From contig NZ_CP116936.1 in NCBI RefSeq assembly GCF_028475105.1, forward strand, positions 5,331,501 to 5,395,500: a stretch of 64,000 nt of DNA. Direction: 5' to 3'. The notes under the pieces are model-generated. The model ran no database searches, was not told the origin of the DNA, and worked only from the letters and a program-made list of their open reading frames with translations. This stretch comes from Micromonospora sp. LH3U1 (GTDB lineage: Bacteria > Actinomycetota > Actinomycetes > Mycobacteriales > Micromonosporaceae). Below, piece after piece: positions 34,575 through 43,665 of this stretch (the stretch's first letter is position 1; every line of letters begins with the position of its first letter). The translations under genes and the position numbers were made by a program.

Positions 34575-36488
34575 ATGTCCGTAGACGGGTGGAACACGGT
34601 CCTGGTGCTCGGCGGTATCCGGTCCGGCAAGTCCGAGTTCGCCGAGTCCCTGGTCACCGACGCGCCGGTGGTCCGCTATATCGCCACCGCGCCGGAAGGC
34701 GACCCGGAGGACACCGAGTGGGCGACCCGGCTGGCGGCGCACCGCGCCCGGCGGCCCGGCAGCTGGACCACCGAGGAGACCGCCGCGGAGCCACGCCGGC
34801 TGGCCGACGTGCTCGAGTCCGCCGAGCCCAACGAGACGCTGCTCGTGGACGACCTGGGCGGCTGGGTCACGGTGCTGCTCGACCCGGATCACCAGCCCGC
34901 CGACGACCTGGCGACGATCGCCGAGCTGGCCGAGGCGATTCGCACCTGCTCGGCGCGGGTGGTGCTGGTGAGCCCCGAGGTGGGGCTGTCGCTGGTGCCG
35001 ACCACTCCGCTGGGCCGGGCGTTCACCGACGCGCTGGGCGCGGCCAACCGCGCGGTCGCCGACGCCTGCGACGCGGTGGCGCTGGTGGTCGCCGGTCAGC
35101 CGGTCTGGCTGAAGCCGGTCGCCACCGCGACCGAGCCGGCGGCCCCCGCGACCGCTACCGCGACCGCACGGGCCGGAGCGAGCCTGGCCGACGCCGAGCC
35201 CACCCCCGAGGTGCAGCTACCCGACGTGCTGACCCACACGCCGCCGGCCATCCCGAACCAGGAGCCCGGCAACCCCTGGGCCGCGCCGACCATGGCACTG
35301 CCGATGGTGGCCACCGGGCTGGTCATCCAGCCGGGCATGGAGCTGCCGATGCCCGACGAGTACGCGGGCCCGCAGGCCGTGGACCGACTGGCCACGCTCG
35401 ACATACCGGGCGCCGGGCTGGGCGTGCTGGACCGGGTGGTCGGCTTCGCCGCCACCACCCAGGGCACCTCGACCCCCCAGGCCTGGGGTTCGGTGCGGGT
35501 GCTGCTGCTGCACGGCGACCACGCCGGCGGAGCGTCGGCCGGCACCGTCGCCGGTGAGTCGGCACGCCGGGCCGCGCAGGCCCGCGCCGGCCGGGGCGTG
35601 TTGGCGCGGCTGGCCGCCGAGAGTGGCGCCAGCCTGCAGGTGGTGGACACTCCGGCTGCCGCGCCGATGGAGGACCAGCCGGCGCTCTCGCTCAAGCAGG
35701 TGGAGTCCGCGCTGCGCTACGGCTGGAGGCTGGCCGAGCAGGCCGCCGACGCCGGCGTACAACTGCTGGTGCTGGGGGCGTGCGGAGCCGGCACCGAGGC
35801 GGCGGCCGCGGCGGTGCTCGCGGCGACCGCGGGCGCCGAGCCGCCCGCCGTGCTGGGCCGGGTGATCTCCGACTCCGGCGAAATCGACGACGCGGCGTGG
35901 ATGATCCGCTGCGCGGCGGTACGCGATGCCCTGCACCGCACCCGCCGCTCGTCGCGCGGCGCGAAGGACATCCTGGCCGAGTTGGGCGGCGGCGACGTGG
36001 CGGTGGCCACCGGTGTGCTGCTCGGCGCCACCGCCCGCCGGTTGCCGGTGCTGCTCGACGGACCGGTCGGGGTGGCCGCCGGCATGGTCAGCCGCGACCT
36101 GGCCGGGCAGGCACGGCACTGGTGCCTGCTCGCCGACCACGGCGGGCACCCGGCGGTGCGGCTCGCCGCCGACGTGCTCGGTCTCACCCCGCTGCTCGAC
36201 CTGCGGCTGGATCTCGGCGAGGGCGCGAACGCGCTGGCCGCGCTCCCGCTGCTGCGCTCGGTGCTGGCGCTGGCCGCGGCGCTGCCGGTCCACCCGTCGC
36301 TCGGCGGCGACGAGGACCCGGACCCGGCCGCCGACGAACCGGAGTCCACCGACCCGAGTTACGCCGACCCAGATTTCGCCGACCCAGATTTCGCTGAGCC
36401 CGACTTCGCCGAGCCCGAGCCGGCCGGGCCGGGTCCGGCCAGCACCGGCGGGGACGAGCAGCCGGCCTCGGGCTGGCGTGTCGGCTGA
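34575..36488 (+). CDS. CobU-CobT fusion: adenosylcobinamide kinase/guanylyltransferase with DMB phosphoribosyltransferase
   Basis: A 637-residue bifunctional enzyme for late cobalamin synthesis. Residues 1-175 are CobU: P-loop GGIRSGKSEFAE, the His/Trp segment HRARRPGSW, LLVDDLGGWVT and VSPEVGLSLVP. An Ala/Thr/Pro linker (175-250) leads to CobT (270-580), with C-terminal SRGAKDILAELGGGDVAVAT, LPVLLDGPVG and LDLGEGANALAALPLL including the expected catalytic Glu. The CobT glycine loop GEMGIGNTT is diverged (GACGAGTEA). The last 60 residues are acidic and repetitive (DPDFADPDFAEPDFAEPE). It overlaps cobS by 11 nt. Confidence 0.87.
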   Translation: MSVDGWNTVLVLGGIRSGKSEFAESLVTDAPVVRYIATAPEGDPEDTEWATRLAAHRARRPGSWTTEETAAEPRRLADVLESAEPNETLLVDDLGGWVTVLLDPDHQPADDLATIAELAEAIRTCSARVVLVSPEVGLSLVPTTPLGRAFTDALGAANRAVADACDAVALVVAGQPVWLKPVATATEPAAPATATATARAGASLADAEPTPEVQLPDVLTHTPPAIPNQEPGNPWAAPTMALPMVATGLVIQPGMELPMPDEYAGPQAVDRLATLDIPGAGLGVLDRVVGFAATTQGTSTPQAWGSVRVLLLHGDHAGGASAGTVAGESARRAAQARAGRGVLARLAAESGASLQVVDTPAAAPMEDQPALSLKQVESALRYGWRLAEQAADAGVQLLVLGACGAGTEAAAAAVLAATAGAEPPAVLGRVISDSGEIDDAAWMIRCAAVRDALHRTRRSSRGAKDILAELGGGDVAVATGVLLGATARRLPVLLDGPVGVAAGMVSRDLAGQARHWCLLADHGGHPAVRLAADVLGLTPLLDLRLDLGEGANALAALPLLRSVLALAAALPVHPSLGGDEDPDPAADEPESTDPSYADPDFADPDFAEPDFAEPEPAGPGPASTGGDEQPASGWRVG

Positions 36489-37251
36489 GTCACGGTTCCT
36501 CGCGGGAACCCGGCTGGCGGTCACCACGTTCACCACGCTGCCGGTACGCGCCGGACGCATCGACCGCCCGGTTGCCGGCACCGCGATGGCACTCGCCCCG
36601 GTGGTCGGCGCCCTACTCGGCACCCTGCTGGCCGGTGTGCTGCTGCTGGCCGGCGCGTTCGCTCCCCCGCTGGTGGCGGCCGGCGTGACGGTCGGCGCCG
36701 CCGCGCTGTGCACCCGAGGGCTGCACCTGGACGGGCTGGCCGACACCGTGGACGCGCTCGGCTCGTACCGGCGGGGTGCTGCCGCTCTGGAGATCATGAA
36801 GAAGCCGGACGTCGGCCCGTTCGGGGTGGTCGCTTTGGTGGTCGTACTCCTGGTGCAGGCGGCGGCGCTCGCCGACCTGGCGGGGCGGTCCTGGCCGGCG
36901 TGTCTCGCGGCGGTGGTCGCGGCAACCGCCGCCGGACGGTTCGGCGTCACGGTGGCCTGCCGGCGGGGAGTGCCGGCGGCCCGGCCGGACGGTCTCGGCG
37001 CGCTGGTGGCCGGCACGGTCGGCCCGGTGGCACTGGCCGCGGGCGCGGTCGCCGTCGCGCTGCTGGCGGTGCCCGCGGTGCCGGGCCGCCCGTGGCAGGG
37101 GCCGCTGGCCGTCGCCGTCGCGCTCGCCGTCGCGCTACCGCTGCTCACCCATGTGGTACGCCGGCTCGGCGGGATAACCGGGGACGTCCTCGGCGCGACC
37201 GTCGAGGTGGTCACCACGCTGGTCTACCTGGGTCTGGTGCTGTCCGGCTGA
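36478..37251 (+). CDS. cobS: Adenosylcobinamide-GDP ribazoletransferase
   Basis: A 257-residue integral membrane enzyme joining adenosylcobinamide-GDP to alpha-ribazole, the last cobalamin assembly step. The signature RGLHLDGLADTVDALG is near residue 80, followed by AALEIMKKPDVGPFGVVAL. Six to seven membrane segments. The start GTG 36478 lies inside the end of cobU-cobT (11-nt overlap), so expression is coupled and the two proteins act in sequence. Confidence 0.93.
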   Translation: MSAESRFLAGTRLAVTTFTTLPVRAGRIDRPVAGTAMALAPVVGALLGTLLAGVLLLAGAFAPPLVAAGVTVGAAALCTRGLHLDGLADTVDALGSYRRGAAALEIMKKPDVGPFGVVALVVVLLVQAAALADLAGRSWPACLAAVVAATAAGRFGVTVACRRGVPAARPDGLGALVAGTVGPVALAAGAVAVALLAVPAVPGRPWQGPLAVAVALAVALPLLTHVVRRLGGITGDVLGATVEVVTTLVYLGLVLSG

Positions 37252-37318
37252 ACCGGGCGCGGCGGGCCGGGTAGCGTTCGGCTCGACAGCACCGGCGCGG
37301 CCACCGGGGGAACCCAGC

Positions 37319-38614
37319 ATGCTCATCACGGACGACTTCCTGCCCGTACCGGTGCCGGAGTCGCTCAGCGCGACCTACCTGGTGCCGATGACGGGGCTGC
37401 CGAAGGTCAGCGCGAAGACCGCGGTGGCGGCCCTGACCGGTCGGCTGGCGGAGCCGGTGCACGGGCTGGCCCGGCAGATGCTGGACAGCCCGCTGATGAG
37501 CGTCGACACCCGGTCGATCACCGAGTTCCCCGAGCTGCCGCCGGACCTGCTCACCGCGTTCGGCGCCACCGAGGAGCAGTTGGCCCGGCTGGCGGCGGCG
37601 ACCCACCTGGTGGTGGTGCAGGCCGAGTACCGGCCCGGCTGGCCGCCCGCGCACGAGTGGGCGGCCCGAGCGGTCGCGGCTGCCGTGGCGGAATCCGTCG
37701 ACAGCGACGTGGTGGACGTCTTCGGCCTGCAGTTCCTCGATCCGGCGACCGCGCTGCGCTCACTCCCCGACGAGCAGGGCCGCATCCGGCTGGTCGACTG
37801 GGTGCTGGTGCCGTACTCCTCGGACACCGAGGGGCTGTGGTTCACCACCAAGGGGCTGCGCCGCTTCGGGCTGCTGGAGTTGCAGACCCAGGGGGTGCCC
37901 GACCACCTCACCCGCGCCTGGGGTGCGGTGATGACCGGGGCGGCACGGCGGCTGCTGCGGGACTGGACCGACGGGCTCACCGGCGAGGAGGTGCCGGCGT
38001 TCGTGCAGCTGCCGGTGCTGGCCACGGTCACCGGGCACGACATCGCGGTGGCGTACGGCAACCCGGAACAGCACGGCGCCACCGCCCCGGTGCTGCTGCG
38101 CCTGGAACTGGACCCGGCGACCGACCCGGAGGCCGACTCGTTCCTCAGCCTGCGCCCGCCGGCCGGGCACCCCGGTCCCGACGGGCGGTACTACGCAGCC
38201 GCCTGCGCGACCCTGTTCTCCGGGATCCAGCCGGACGTGCGCTACGCCCGCTCCGGCGACGCGATGAGCCAGGCGGTCGCCACCGCCCGAGCGGCGCTGG
38301 ATGACGCGCGGGTCCGGTTCGTCGCCGGCCACCTCCCCGCGGAGTCGCAGCTGGTGGTCAAGTACGGCCTGCCCGGCGACGACGGCCCGGAGTACGTCTG
38401 GGCGGGCGTCACCTCGTGGGAGGCCCCGGAGCGGATCATCGGCGTGAGCGCCAGCGACGCCGCCACCGACGCGACGGTCCGGATCGGCGCCCCGGTCGTG
38501 GTGGCACCGTCCGACGTGGTCGACTGGGCGGTCCTGGACGCCACCGGCGTCATCGAGGGCGGCTGGACCCAAGCCGTCCTAGATTCCGGCGAACCCCCCA
38601 CCCCAACCCCCTAA
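37319..38614 (+). CDS. Conserved protein with DUF2314-like C-terminus
   Basis: A 431-residue soluble protein. Residues 1-300 are not recognised but look well folded. The last 90 residues (ESQLVVKYGL, EYVWAGVTSWEAPERIIGVS, VVVAPSDVVDWAVLDATG) resemble DUF2314, a small domain with unknown role found in some immunity-like or stress proteins. ATG 37319 has GGGGGAA upstream. It ends 47 nt before palindrome copy 3. Not obviously linked to cobalamin. Confidence 0.65.
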   Translation: MLITDDFLPVPVPESLSATYLVPMTGLPKVSAKTAVAALTGRLAEPVHGLARQMLDSPLMSVDTRSITEFPELPPDLLTAFGATEEQLARLAAATHLVVVQAEYRPGWPPAHEWAARAVAAAVAESVDSDVVDVFGLQFLDPATALRSLPDEQGRIRLVDWVLVPYSSDTEGLWFTTKGLRRFGLLELQTQGVPDHLTRAWGAVMTGAARRLLRDWTDGLTGEEVPAFVQLPVLATVTGHDIAVAYGNPEQHGATAPVLLRLELDPATDPEADSFLSLRPPAGHPGPDGRYYAAACATLFSGIQPDVRYARSGDAMSQAVATARAALDDARVRFVAGHLPAESQLVVKYGLPGDDGPEYVWAGVTSWEAPERIIGVSASDAATDATVRIGAPVVVAPSDVVDWAVLDATGVIEGGWTQAVLDSGEPPTPTP

Positions 38615-38660
38615 CCCCCAACCCCACCCCCTCCCCCGCCGCCCCCGTTGCCGCCGCCCC

Positions 38661-38723
38661 CGTTGATCATGAAGTTATTGCCATGACACGCCGACGGCCG
38701 TGGCGATAACTTCATGATCAACG
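38661..38723. repeat. Dispersed palindromic element, copy 3 (GATCATGAAG class)
   Basis: Arms 38661-38683 and 38701-38723 pair over 23 positions with one wobble (core GTTGATCATGAAGTTAT). Reverse-complemented, it matches copy 4 at about 29 of 31 positions including part of the loop (GGCGTGTC). C-rich left flank and G-rich right flank to about 38785; lies between converging genes. Confidence 0.85.
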
Positions 38724-38783
38724 CAGGGGTGGGGTCGGGGGCCGGGGGCCGGGGGCGGGGTGGGTGGGGGCCGGAGGGCGGGG

Positions 38784-39914
38784 TTACTTCACTGAGGGGT
38801 TTACGAACGGGGGTTTCGTGAGCTGGAGGGGGGCTCGGCGTCCGCGGATGTCGATCTCGACCACGTCGCCGTCGGCCAGCTTCGCGTCGGTGTCGAGCAG
38901 GGCCAGCGCCACGCCCTGCTTGCGGGTCGGTGAGAAGGTGCCGCTGGTCACCGTGCCTACCTGGGCGTCGCCGACGTGCAGGGTCATCCCGGGCCGCGGA
39001 ATGGCCCGGTCGACGGCCACCAGGCCGCGCAGCGTACGCCGGGGGCCGGCGGCCTTCTCGGCGAGCAGCGCGTCGCGGCCCCAGAAGGCCGGCTTGTCCC
39101 AGCCGACCGCCCAGCCGGAACGGGCCTGCACCGGGCTGATGTCCAGGGAGAGGTCCTGCCCGTGCAGCGGGTAACCCATCTCGGTGCGCAGCGTGTCCCG
39201 GGCGGCCAGCCCGCAGGCCCGCAGCTCGAACGCCGCACCGGCGGCGAAGAGCGCGTCCCAGACGGTCACCGCGTGCTCCGCCGGCACCACCAGCTCGTAG
39301 CCCAGCTCGCCGGTGTAGCCGGTACGGCAGACGGTCAGCTCCACCCCGCTCAGGCTCGCGGCGGAGAAGCTCATGTAGCCGTGCTCGGTGGGCAGGTCGA
39401 GGGCGGTCAGCAACTCGGCCGAGCGCGGGCCCTGCACGGCCAGCACGGCGTACGCCTCGTGCTCGTCGGTGACGGTGACCTGCGCGGGCGCGGCGGCGCG
39501 CAACCGGCGCACCACCTCGGCGGTGTTCGCCGCGTTCGGGATGAGGAACACGTGGTCGTCGGCGTACAGGTAGGCGATGATGTCGTCCACCACACCGCCG
39601 GTGGCGTCGTCGCAGCAGAGCGTGTACTGCGCCCGGCCCGGGCCGATCCGGCCCAGGTCGTTGCTGAGGCAGGCGTTGACGAAGTCGGCCGCGCCGGGGC
39701 CACTCACCCGGGCCTTGCCCAGGTGCGACACGTCGAAGACCCCGACCGCGGTACGCACCGCGGTGTGCTCCTTGAGCACACCGCCGCCGGCGTACTCCAG
39801 CGGCATCTCCCAGCCCCCGAAGGGGGCGAACTTGGCGCCGGCGGCGATGTGCCGCTCGTGCAGCGGGGAACGGCGCAGCCGGGTCGCGGCAGCGTCGGAG
39901 GTCACTTCGGTCAT
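38784..39914 (-). CDS. gcvT: Glycine cleavage system T protein (aminomethyltransferase)
   Basis: A 376-residue folate-dependent T protein, releasing ammonia and methylene-THF from the lipoyl-bound intermediate on GcvH. N-terminal motif RSPLHERHIAAGAKFAPFGG, VFDVSHLGKARVSGPGA, YTGELGYELV and C-terminal KQGVALALLD fit GcvT. ATG 39914 is preceded by TAAGTT 7 nt away and so appears leaderless. No gcvH or gcvP nearby. Depends on lipoate, whose genes are 16 kb downstream. Same neighbourhood as Rv2211c. Confidence 0.94.
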   Translation of the reverse strand: MTEVTSDAAATRLRRSPLHERHIAAGAKFAPFGGWEMPLEYAGGGVLKEHTAVRTAVGVFDVSHLGKARVSGPGAADFVNACLSNDLGRIGPGRAQYTLCCDDATGGVVDDIIAYLYADDHVFLIPNAANTAEVVRRLRAAAPAQVTVTDEHEAYAVLAVQGPRSAELLTALDLPTEHGYMSFSAASLSGVELTVCRTGYTGELGYELVVPAEHAVTVWDALFAAGAAFELRACGLAARDTLRTEMGYPLHGQDLSLDISPVQARSGWAVGWDKPAFWGRDALLAEKAAGPRRTLRGLVAVDRAIPRPGMTLHVGDAQVGTVTSGTFSPTRKQGVALALLDTDAKLADGDVVEIDIRGRRAPLQLTKPPFVNPSVK

Positions 39915-39921
39915 GGGTGGC

Positions 39922-39927
39922 AACTTA
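39922..39927 (-). promoter_or_regulatory. -10-like hexamer, leaderless start of gcvT
   Basis: On the minus strand TAAGTT ends 7 nt before ATG 39914. Confidence 0.5.
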
Positions 39928-40076
39928 CCGGGGGCAACCTTGCTGGTTAGCATCGGCGGGAGCCCGTTGGCGCCGTCGGCGGGACAGCCATGACGTCCGG
40001 CGGGTAGGTTCCGCCGGAGACCTTCACCGCTGGTACGCGACGCCGCGACCGGCCCGGCCCGCCCGGAGTAGCTTCA

Positions 40077-41651
40077 GTGACTTCACCCCGCACCACCAAC
40101 CTGAGCCTGGTCGACACCGACCCGGCCGAGCTCGCCGTCGACGCGATCGTGATCGGCGTGCACAGTCAGACCGGAGAGCAGGGCGCCACCAGCGGCCTCG
40201 CCGGCACCTTGCTGCTCGCCAGCGGCGCGGAGAGCATCGCCGTCGCGTTCGACGGCAAGCTGACCGAGACCCTGGCGCTGCTCGGCGCGACCGGTGCGCC
40301 GGGTGAGGTCATCAAGCTGGCCACGCTGGGCACCGTGACCGCCCCGCTGGTCGCCGCTGTCGGGCTCGGCCCGGAGCCGTCGGGCGCTGCCCCGGCGCCG
40401 GAGACGCTGCGCCGGGCCGCCGGTGCGGCGATCCGGGCTCTGGCGGGCGCGCCGAAGGTCGCGCTGGCCATGCCGCTGCCGGACGACGCGGACTCGTCGG
40501 CCGCGCTGCGCGCGGTCGCCGAGGGTGCGCTGCTCGGCGGGTACCGGTTCGCCGGCTACAAGACCCGCCCCCAGCCGACCCGGCGGGAGCCGGTGACCGA
40601 GGTGCTCATCGCGGTGCCGGACGCCGCCGACGCGGGCGCCCAGTCGGAGGTCACCCGGGCGCAGGTCGTGGCGGGCGCGGTCCGGCTCAGCCGGGACTGG
40701 GTGAACACCGCGCCGAACGAGCTGCGTCCGCCGTCGTTCGCCGACGCGGTCGCCGGTGCTGCCCGTGACGCGGGCCTCGGCGTCGAGGTGCTGGACGAGG
40801 CGGCGCTGGCCGCCGGTGGGTACGGCGGCATCGTCGCGGTCGGGCAGGGTTCGGAGGCCCCGCCGCGGCTGGTGAAGCTCACCTACACCCCGCAGGGCGG
40901 CGGCAACGGCAAGCGGGTCGCGCTGGTCGGCAAGGGGATCACCTTCGACACCGGCGGCATCTCGATCAAGCCTGCGCAGGGCATGTGGGAGATGAAGTCC
41001 GACATGGCGGGCGCCGCAGCGGTGGGCGCAGCCATGCTGGCGATCGCCGCGCTGAAGCCGACGGTGGCGGTCAGCGCCTACCTGCCGATGGCGGAGAACA
41101 TGCCGTCGGGCACCAGCTACCGGCCGGGTGACGTGATCACCATGTTCAACGGCAAGCGGGTCGAGGTGCTCAACACCGACGCCGAGGGCCGGATGATCCT
41201 GGGTGACGCCATCGCCCGCGCCTGCGAGGACGGCACCGACTACCTGTTCGAGACCTCCACCCTGACCGGCGGCCAGGTAATCGCGCTGGGCAAGCGCGTG
41301 GCCGGCGTGATGGGCACTCCGGAGCTGTGCGACCGGGTGCAGGTGGCCGGCAACGCGGTCGGCGAGCCGGCGTGGCCGATGCCGCTGCCGGACGACGTCC
41401 GTAAGGGCATGGAGTCCGATGTGGCGGACATCTCGCAGGTCAACGCCGGGATGGACCGGGCCGGTCACATGCTGCAGGGCGGGGTGTTCCTGCGCGAGTT
41501 CGTGACCGACGACGTCGCCTGGGCGCACATCGACATCGCGGGGCCGGGTTACCACTCCGGCGAGCCGACCGGCTACTGGACCAAGGGCGGCACCGGCGTC
41601 CCGGTCCGCACCCTGGTGCAGTTGGTCGAGGACGTCGCCGCCAACGGCTGA
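40077..41651 (+). CDS. pepA: Leucyl aminopeptidase (M17 family)
   Basis: A 524-residue two-metal M17 aminopeptidase that trims N-terminal residues from peptides. The metal and catalytic residues are in the C-terminal half: GKGITFDTGGISIKPA, MKSDMAGAAAV, the family signature NTDAEGRMILGDAI and HIDIAGPGYH. The N-terminal macro-like domain is divergent as usual. GTG 40077 has GGAG upstream. Same neighbourhood as pepB (Rv2213). A strong terminator follows. Confidence 0.95.
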   Translation: MTSPRTTNLSLVDTDPAELAVDAIVIGVHSQTGEQGATSGLAGTLLLASGAESIAVAFDGKLTETLALLGATGAPGEVIKLATLGTVTAPLVAAVGLGPEPSGAAPAPETLRRAAGAAIRALAGAPKVALAMPLPDDADSSAALRAVAEGALLGGYRFAGYKTRPQPTRREPVTEVLIAVPDAADAGAQSEVTRAQVVAGAVRLSRDWVNTAPNELRPPSFADAVAGAARDAGLGVEVLDEAALAAGGYGGIVAVGQGSEAPPRLVKLTYTPQGGGNGKRVALVGKGITFDTGGISIKPAQGMWEMKSDMAGAAAVGAAMLAIAALKPTVAVSAYLPMAENMPSGTSYRPGDVITMFNGKRVEVLNTDAEGRMILGDAIARACEDGTDYLFETSTLTGGQVIALGKRVAGVMGTPELCDRVQVAGNAVGEPAWPMPLPDDVRKGMESDVADISQVNAGMDRAGHMLQGGVFLREFVTDDVAWAHIDIAGPGYHSGEPTGYWTKGGTGVPVRTLVQLVEDVAANG

Positions 41652-41660
41652 CGGACGTGC

Positions 41661-41693
41661 GGAGGGCCCCGGCGTTGACGCCGGGGCCCCTCC
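41661..41693 (+). terminator. Terminator after pepA
   Basis: GGAGGGCCCCGGCG pairs with CGCCGGGGCCCCTCC (one bulge) around TTGA, followed by TTGTGT. Confidence 0.75.
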
Positions 41694-41700
41694 TTGTGTC

Positions 41701-42030
41701 TCAGTGCCGCTCGGGTCGACGCTTGCGGCGCTCGTTGAAGTCGCGCATCCGCTGCGGGTAGCCCATCAGCCGGACGTCGTACACCGGGATGCCCATCCGG
41801 TACGCGAAGCGTCGGGCGCCGTCCGGGCCGTCGATGCGTCGGCGGGTCCACTCCCCGTCGTCGGCGATCAGGATGACCGTGGTCTCCGTGACCGTCGTCC
41901 GGGGCTCGATGTACGCCTCGACGCCGCGCCGGCTCCGGATGAAGTTCTCCAGATGGTCCAGGTCGCCCCGATCGGCCGCACGGTCATGGCTCGGCACAGC
42001 CGCCTGTTTGCGGCGCCGGAACAACCCCAC
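41701..42030 (-). CDS. Conserved actinobacterial protein, basic C-terminus
   Basis: A 109-residue soluble protein, VGLFRRRKQAA at the start and a basic end (MRDFNERRKRRPERH). A middle part (YIEPRTTVTETTVILIADDG, RRFAYRMGIPVYDVRLMGYP) suggests a small alpha/beta fold. Known to me only as a conserved hypothetical in actinobacteria. GTG 42030 has GGGAGAGG upstream. Divergent from lpd. Confidence 0.7.
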   Translation of the reverse strand: MGLFRRRKQAAVPSHDRAADRGDLDHLENFIRSRRGVEAYIEPRTTVTETTVILIADDGEWTRRRIDGPDGARRFAYRMGIPVYDVRLMGYPQRMRDFNERRKRRPERH

Positions 42031-42208
42031 CGGACCTCTCCCCCATGCTCCGTCATCGACAACGGTGCCAAGGGTACGTGTCGATGACGTGTCGTTGGGC
42101 ACCTCAGTACGCAGCCTGTGCCCAGTGGTGACAAGATGACCGAGGTGGGGTGTGTCCCTGTTACACCTCTGTGACCCCCGATGCAGCGACGCGACCTGGG
42201 AGTTGGAC

Positions 42209-43600
42209 GTGAGCGAGCCGAACGAAGCGACCTTCGACATCGTCATTCTCGGAGGTGGCAGCGGCGGCTACGCGACGGCCCTGCGCGCCGCCCAGTTGGA
42301 CCTCTCCGTCGCGCTGATCGAGAAGGGCAAGCTCGGCGGGACCTGCCTGCACAACGGCTGCATCCCGACGAAGGCTCTGCTGCACGCGGCCGAGATCGCC
42401 GACCAGGCCCGCGAGTCGGAGCAGTTCGGTGTGAAGGCCGAGCTGATCGGCATCGACATGGCCGGGGTCAACTCGTACAAGGACGGCGTGGTCTCCCGCC
42501 TGTACAAGGGTCTGCAGGGCCTGGTGGGCGGCTCGAAGAACATCACCTTCGTCGCGGGCGCCGGCAAGCTGGTCGACAAGAACGTCGTCGAGGTGGCCGG
42601 CAAGCGCTACACCGGGCGCAACGTGGTCCTGGCCTCCGGCTCGTACGCGAAGAGCCTGCCCGGCCTGGAGGTCGATGGCGAGCGGATCATCACCAGCGAC
42701 CACGCGCTCACGATGGACCGGGTGCCGTCGTCGGTGATCGTGCTGGGTGGCGGCGTGATCGGCGTCGAGTTCGCCAGTGTGTGGAAGTCCTTCGGTGTGG
42801 ACGTGACGATCGTCGAGGCGCTGCCTCGGCTGGTCGCCGCCGAGGACGAGGAGTCGTCGAAGGCGCTGGAGCGGGCGTTCCGCAAGCGGAAGATCAACTT
42901 CAAGGTCGGCAAGCCGTTCGAGAAGGTCGAGAAGACCGAGAGCGGAGTCAAGCTCACCATCCAGGGCGGCGACACCGTCGAGGCCGAGCTGCTGCTCGTC
43001 GCCGTCGGCCGCGGCCCGAACACCGCCAACCTCGGGTACGAGGAGCAGGGCGTCAAGATGGACCGCGGCTACGTGCTGACCGACGAGCGGCTGCGCACCA
43101 GCGTGCCGAACGTCTACGCGGTCGGCGACATCGTGCCCGGCCTCCAGCTCGCACACCGGGGCTTCCAGCAGGGCATCTTCGTCGCCGAGGAGATCGCCGG
43201 CCAGACCCCCGCCGTGATCGACGAGGTTGGCATCCCGCGGGTCACCTACTGCGACCCGGAGCTGGCGTCGGTGGGTCTCACCGAGGCGAAGGCCAAGGAG
43301 CAGTACGGCGCCGACAAGGTCCAGTCGTACAACTACCCGCTCGGTGGTAACGGCAAGAGCCAGATCCTCAAGACCACCGGCTTCGTGAAGCTGGTCCGAG
43401 TGGCCGACGGCCCGGTGGTCGGCGTACACATGGTCGGCGCCCGGGTGGGTGAGCTGATTGGTGAGGCGCAGCTCATCTACAACTGGGAGGCCTACCCGGC
43501 GGAGGTCGCCCAGCTCGTGCACGCCCACCCCACCCAGAACGAGGCCCTGGGCGAGGCGCACCTGGCCCTCGCCGGTAAGCCGCTGCACTCGCACGCCTGA
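42209..43600 (+). CDS. lpdA: Dihydrolipoyl dehydrogenase (E3)
   Basis: A 463-residue flavoprotein that reoxidises dihydrolipoyl groups of the 2-oxoacid dehydrogenases and glycine cleavage. FAD site ILGGGSGGYATALRAAQL, redox-active disulfide GGTCLHNGCIPTK, NAD site VLGGGVIGVEFASVW and the C-terminal His-Glu catalytic pair in HAHPTQNEALGEA. GTG 42209 has GGGAG six nt upstream. It is 65 nt before sucB, no terminator between, so an E3-E2 operon. Confidence 0.96.
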   Translation: MSEPNEATFDIVILGGGSGGYATALRAAQLDLSVALIEKGKLGGTCLHNGCIPTKALLHAAEIADQARESEQFGVKAELIGIDMAGVNSYKDGVVSRLYKGLQGLVGGSKNITFVAGAGKLVDKNVVEVAGKRYTGRNVVLASGSYAKSLPGLEVDGERIITSDHALTMDRVPSSVIVLGGGVIGVEFASVWKSFGVDVTIVEALPRLVAAEDEESSKALERAFRKRKINFKVGKPFEKVEKTESGVKLTIQGGDTVEAELLLVAVGRGPNTANLGYEEQGVKMDRGYVLTDERLRTSVPNVYAVGDIVPGLQLAHRGFQQGIFVAEEIAGQTPAVIDEVGIPRVTYCDPELASVGLTEAKAKEQYGADKVQSYNYPLGGNGKSQILKTTGFVKLVRVADGPVVGVHMVGARVGELIGEAQLIYNWEAYPAEVAQLVHAHPTQNEALGEAHLALAGKPLHSHA

Positions 43601-43665
43601 TCATCCAACCGCGGCGTCCGGCGACGGGCGAAGATCCCACCAGGGGAATGAAGGAGTCTCAGAAA

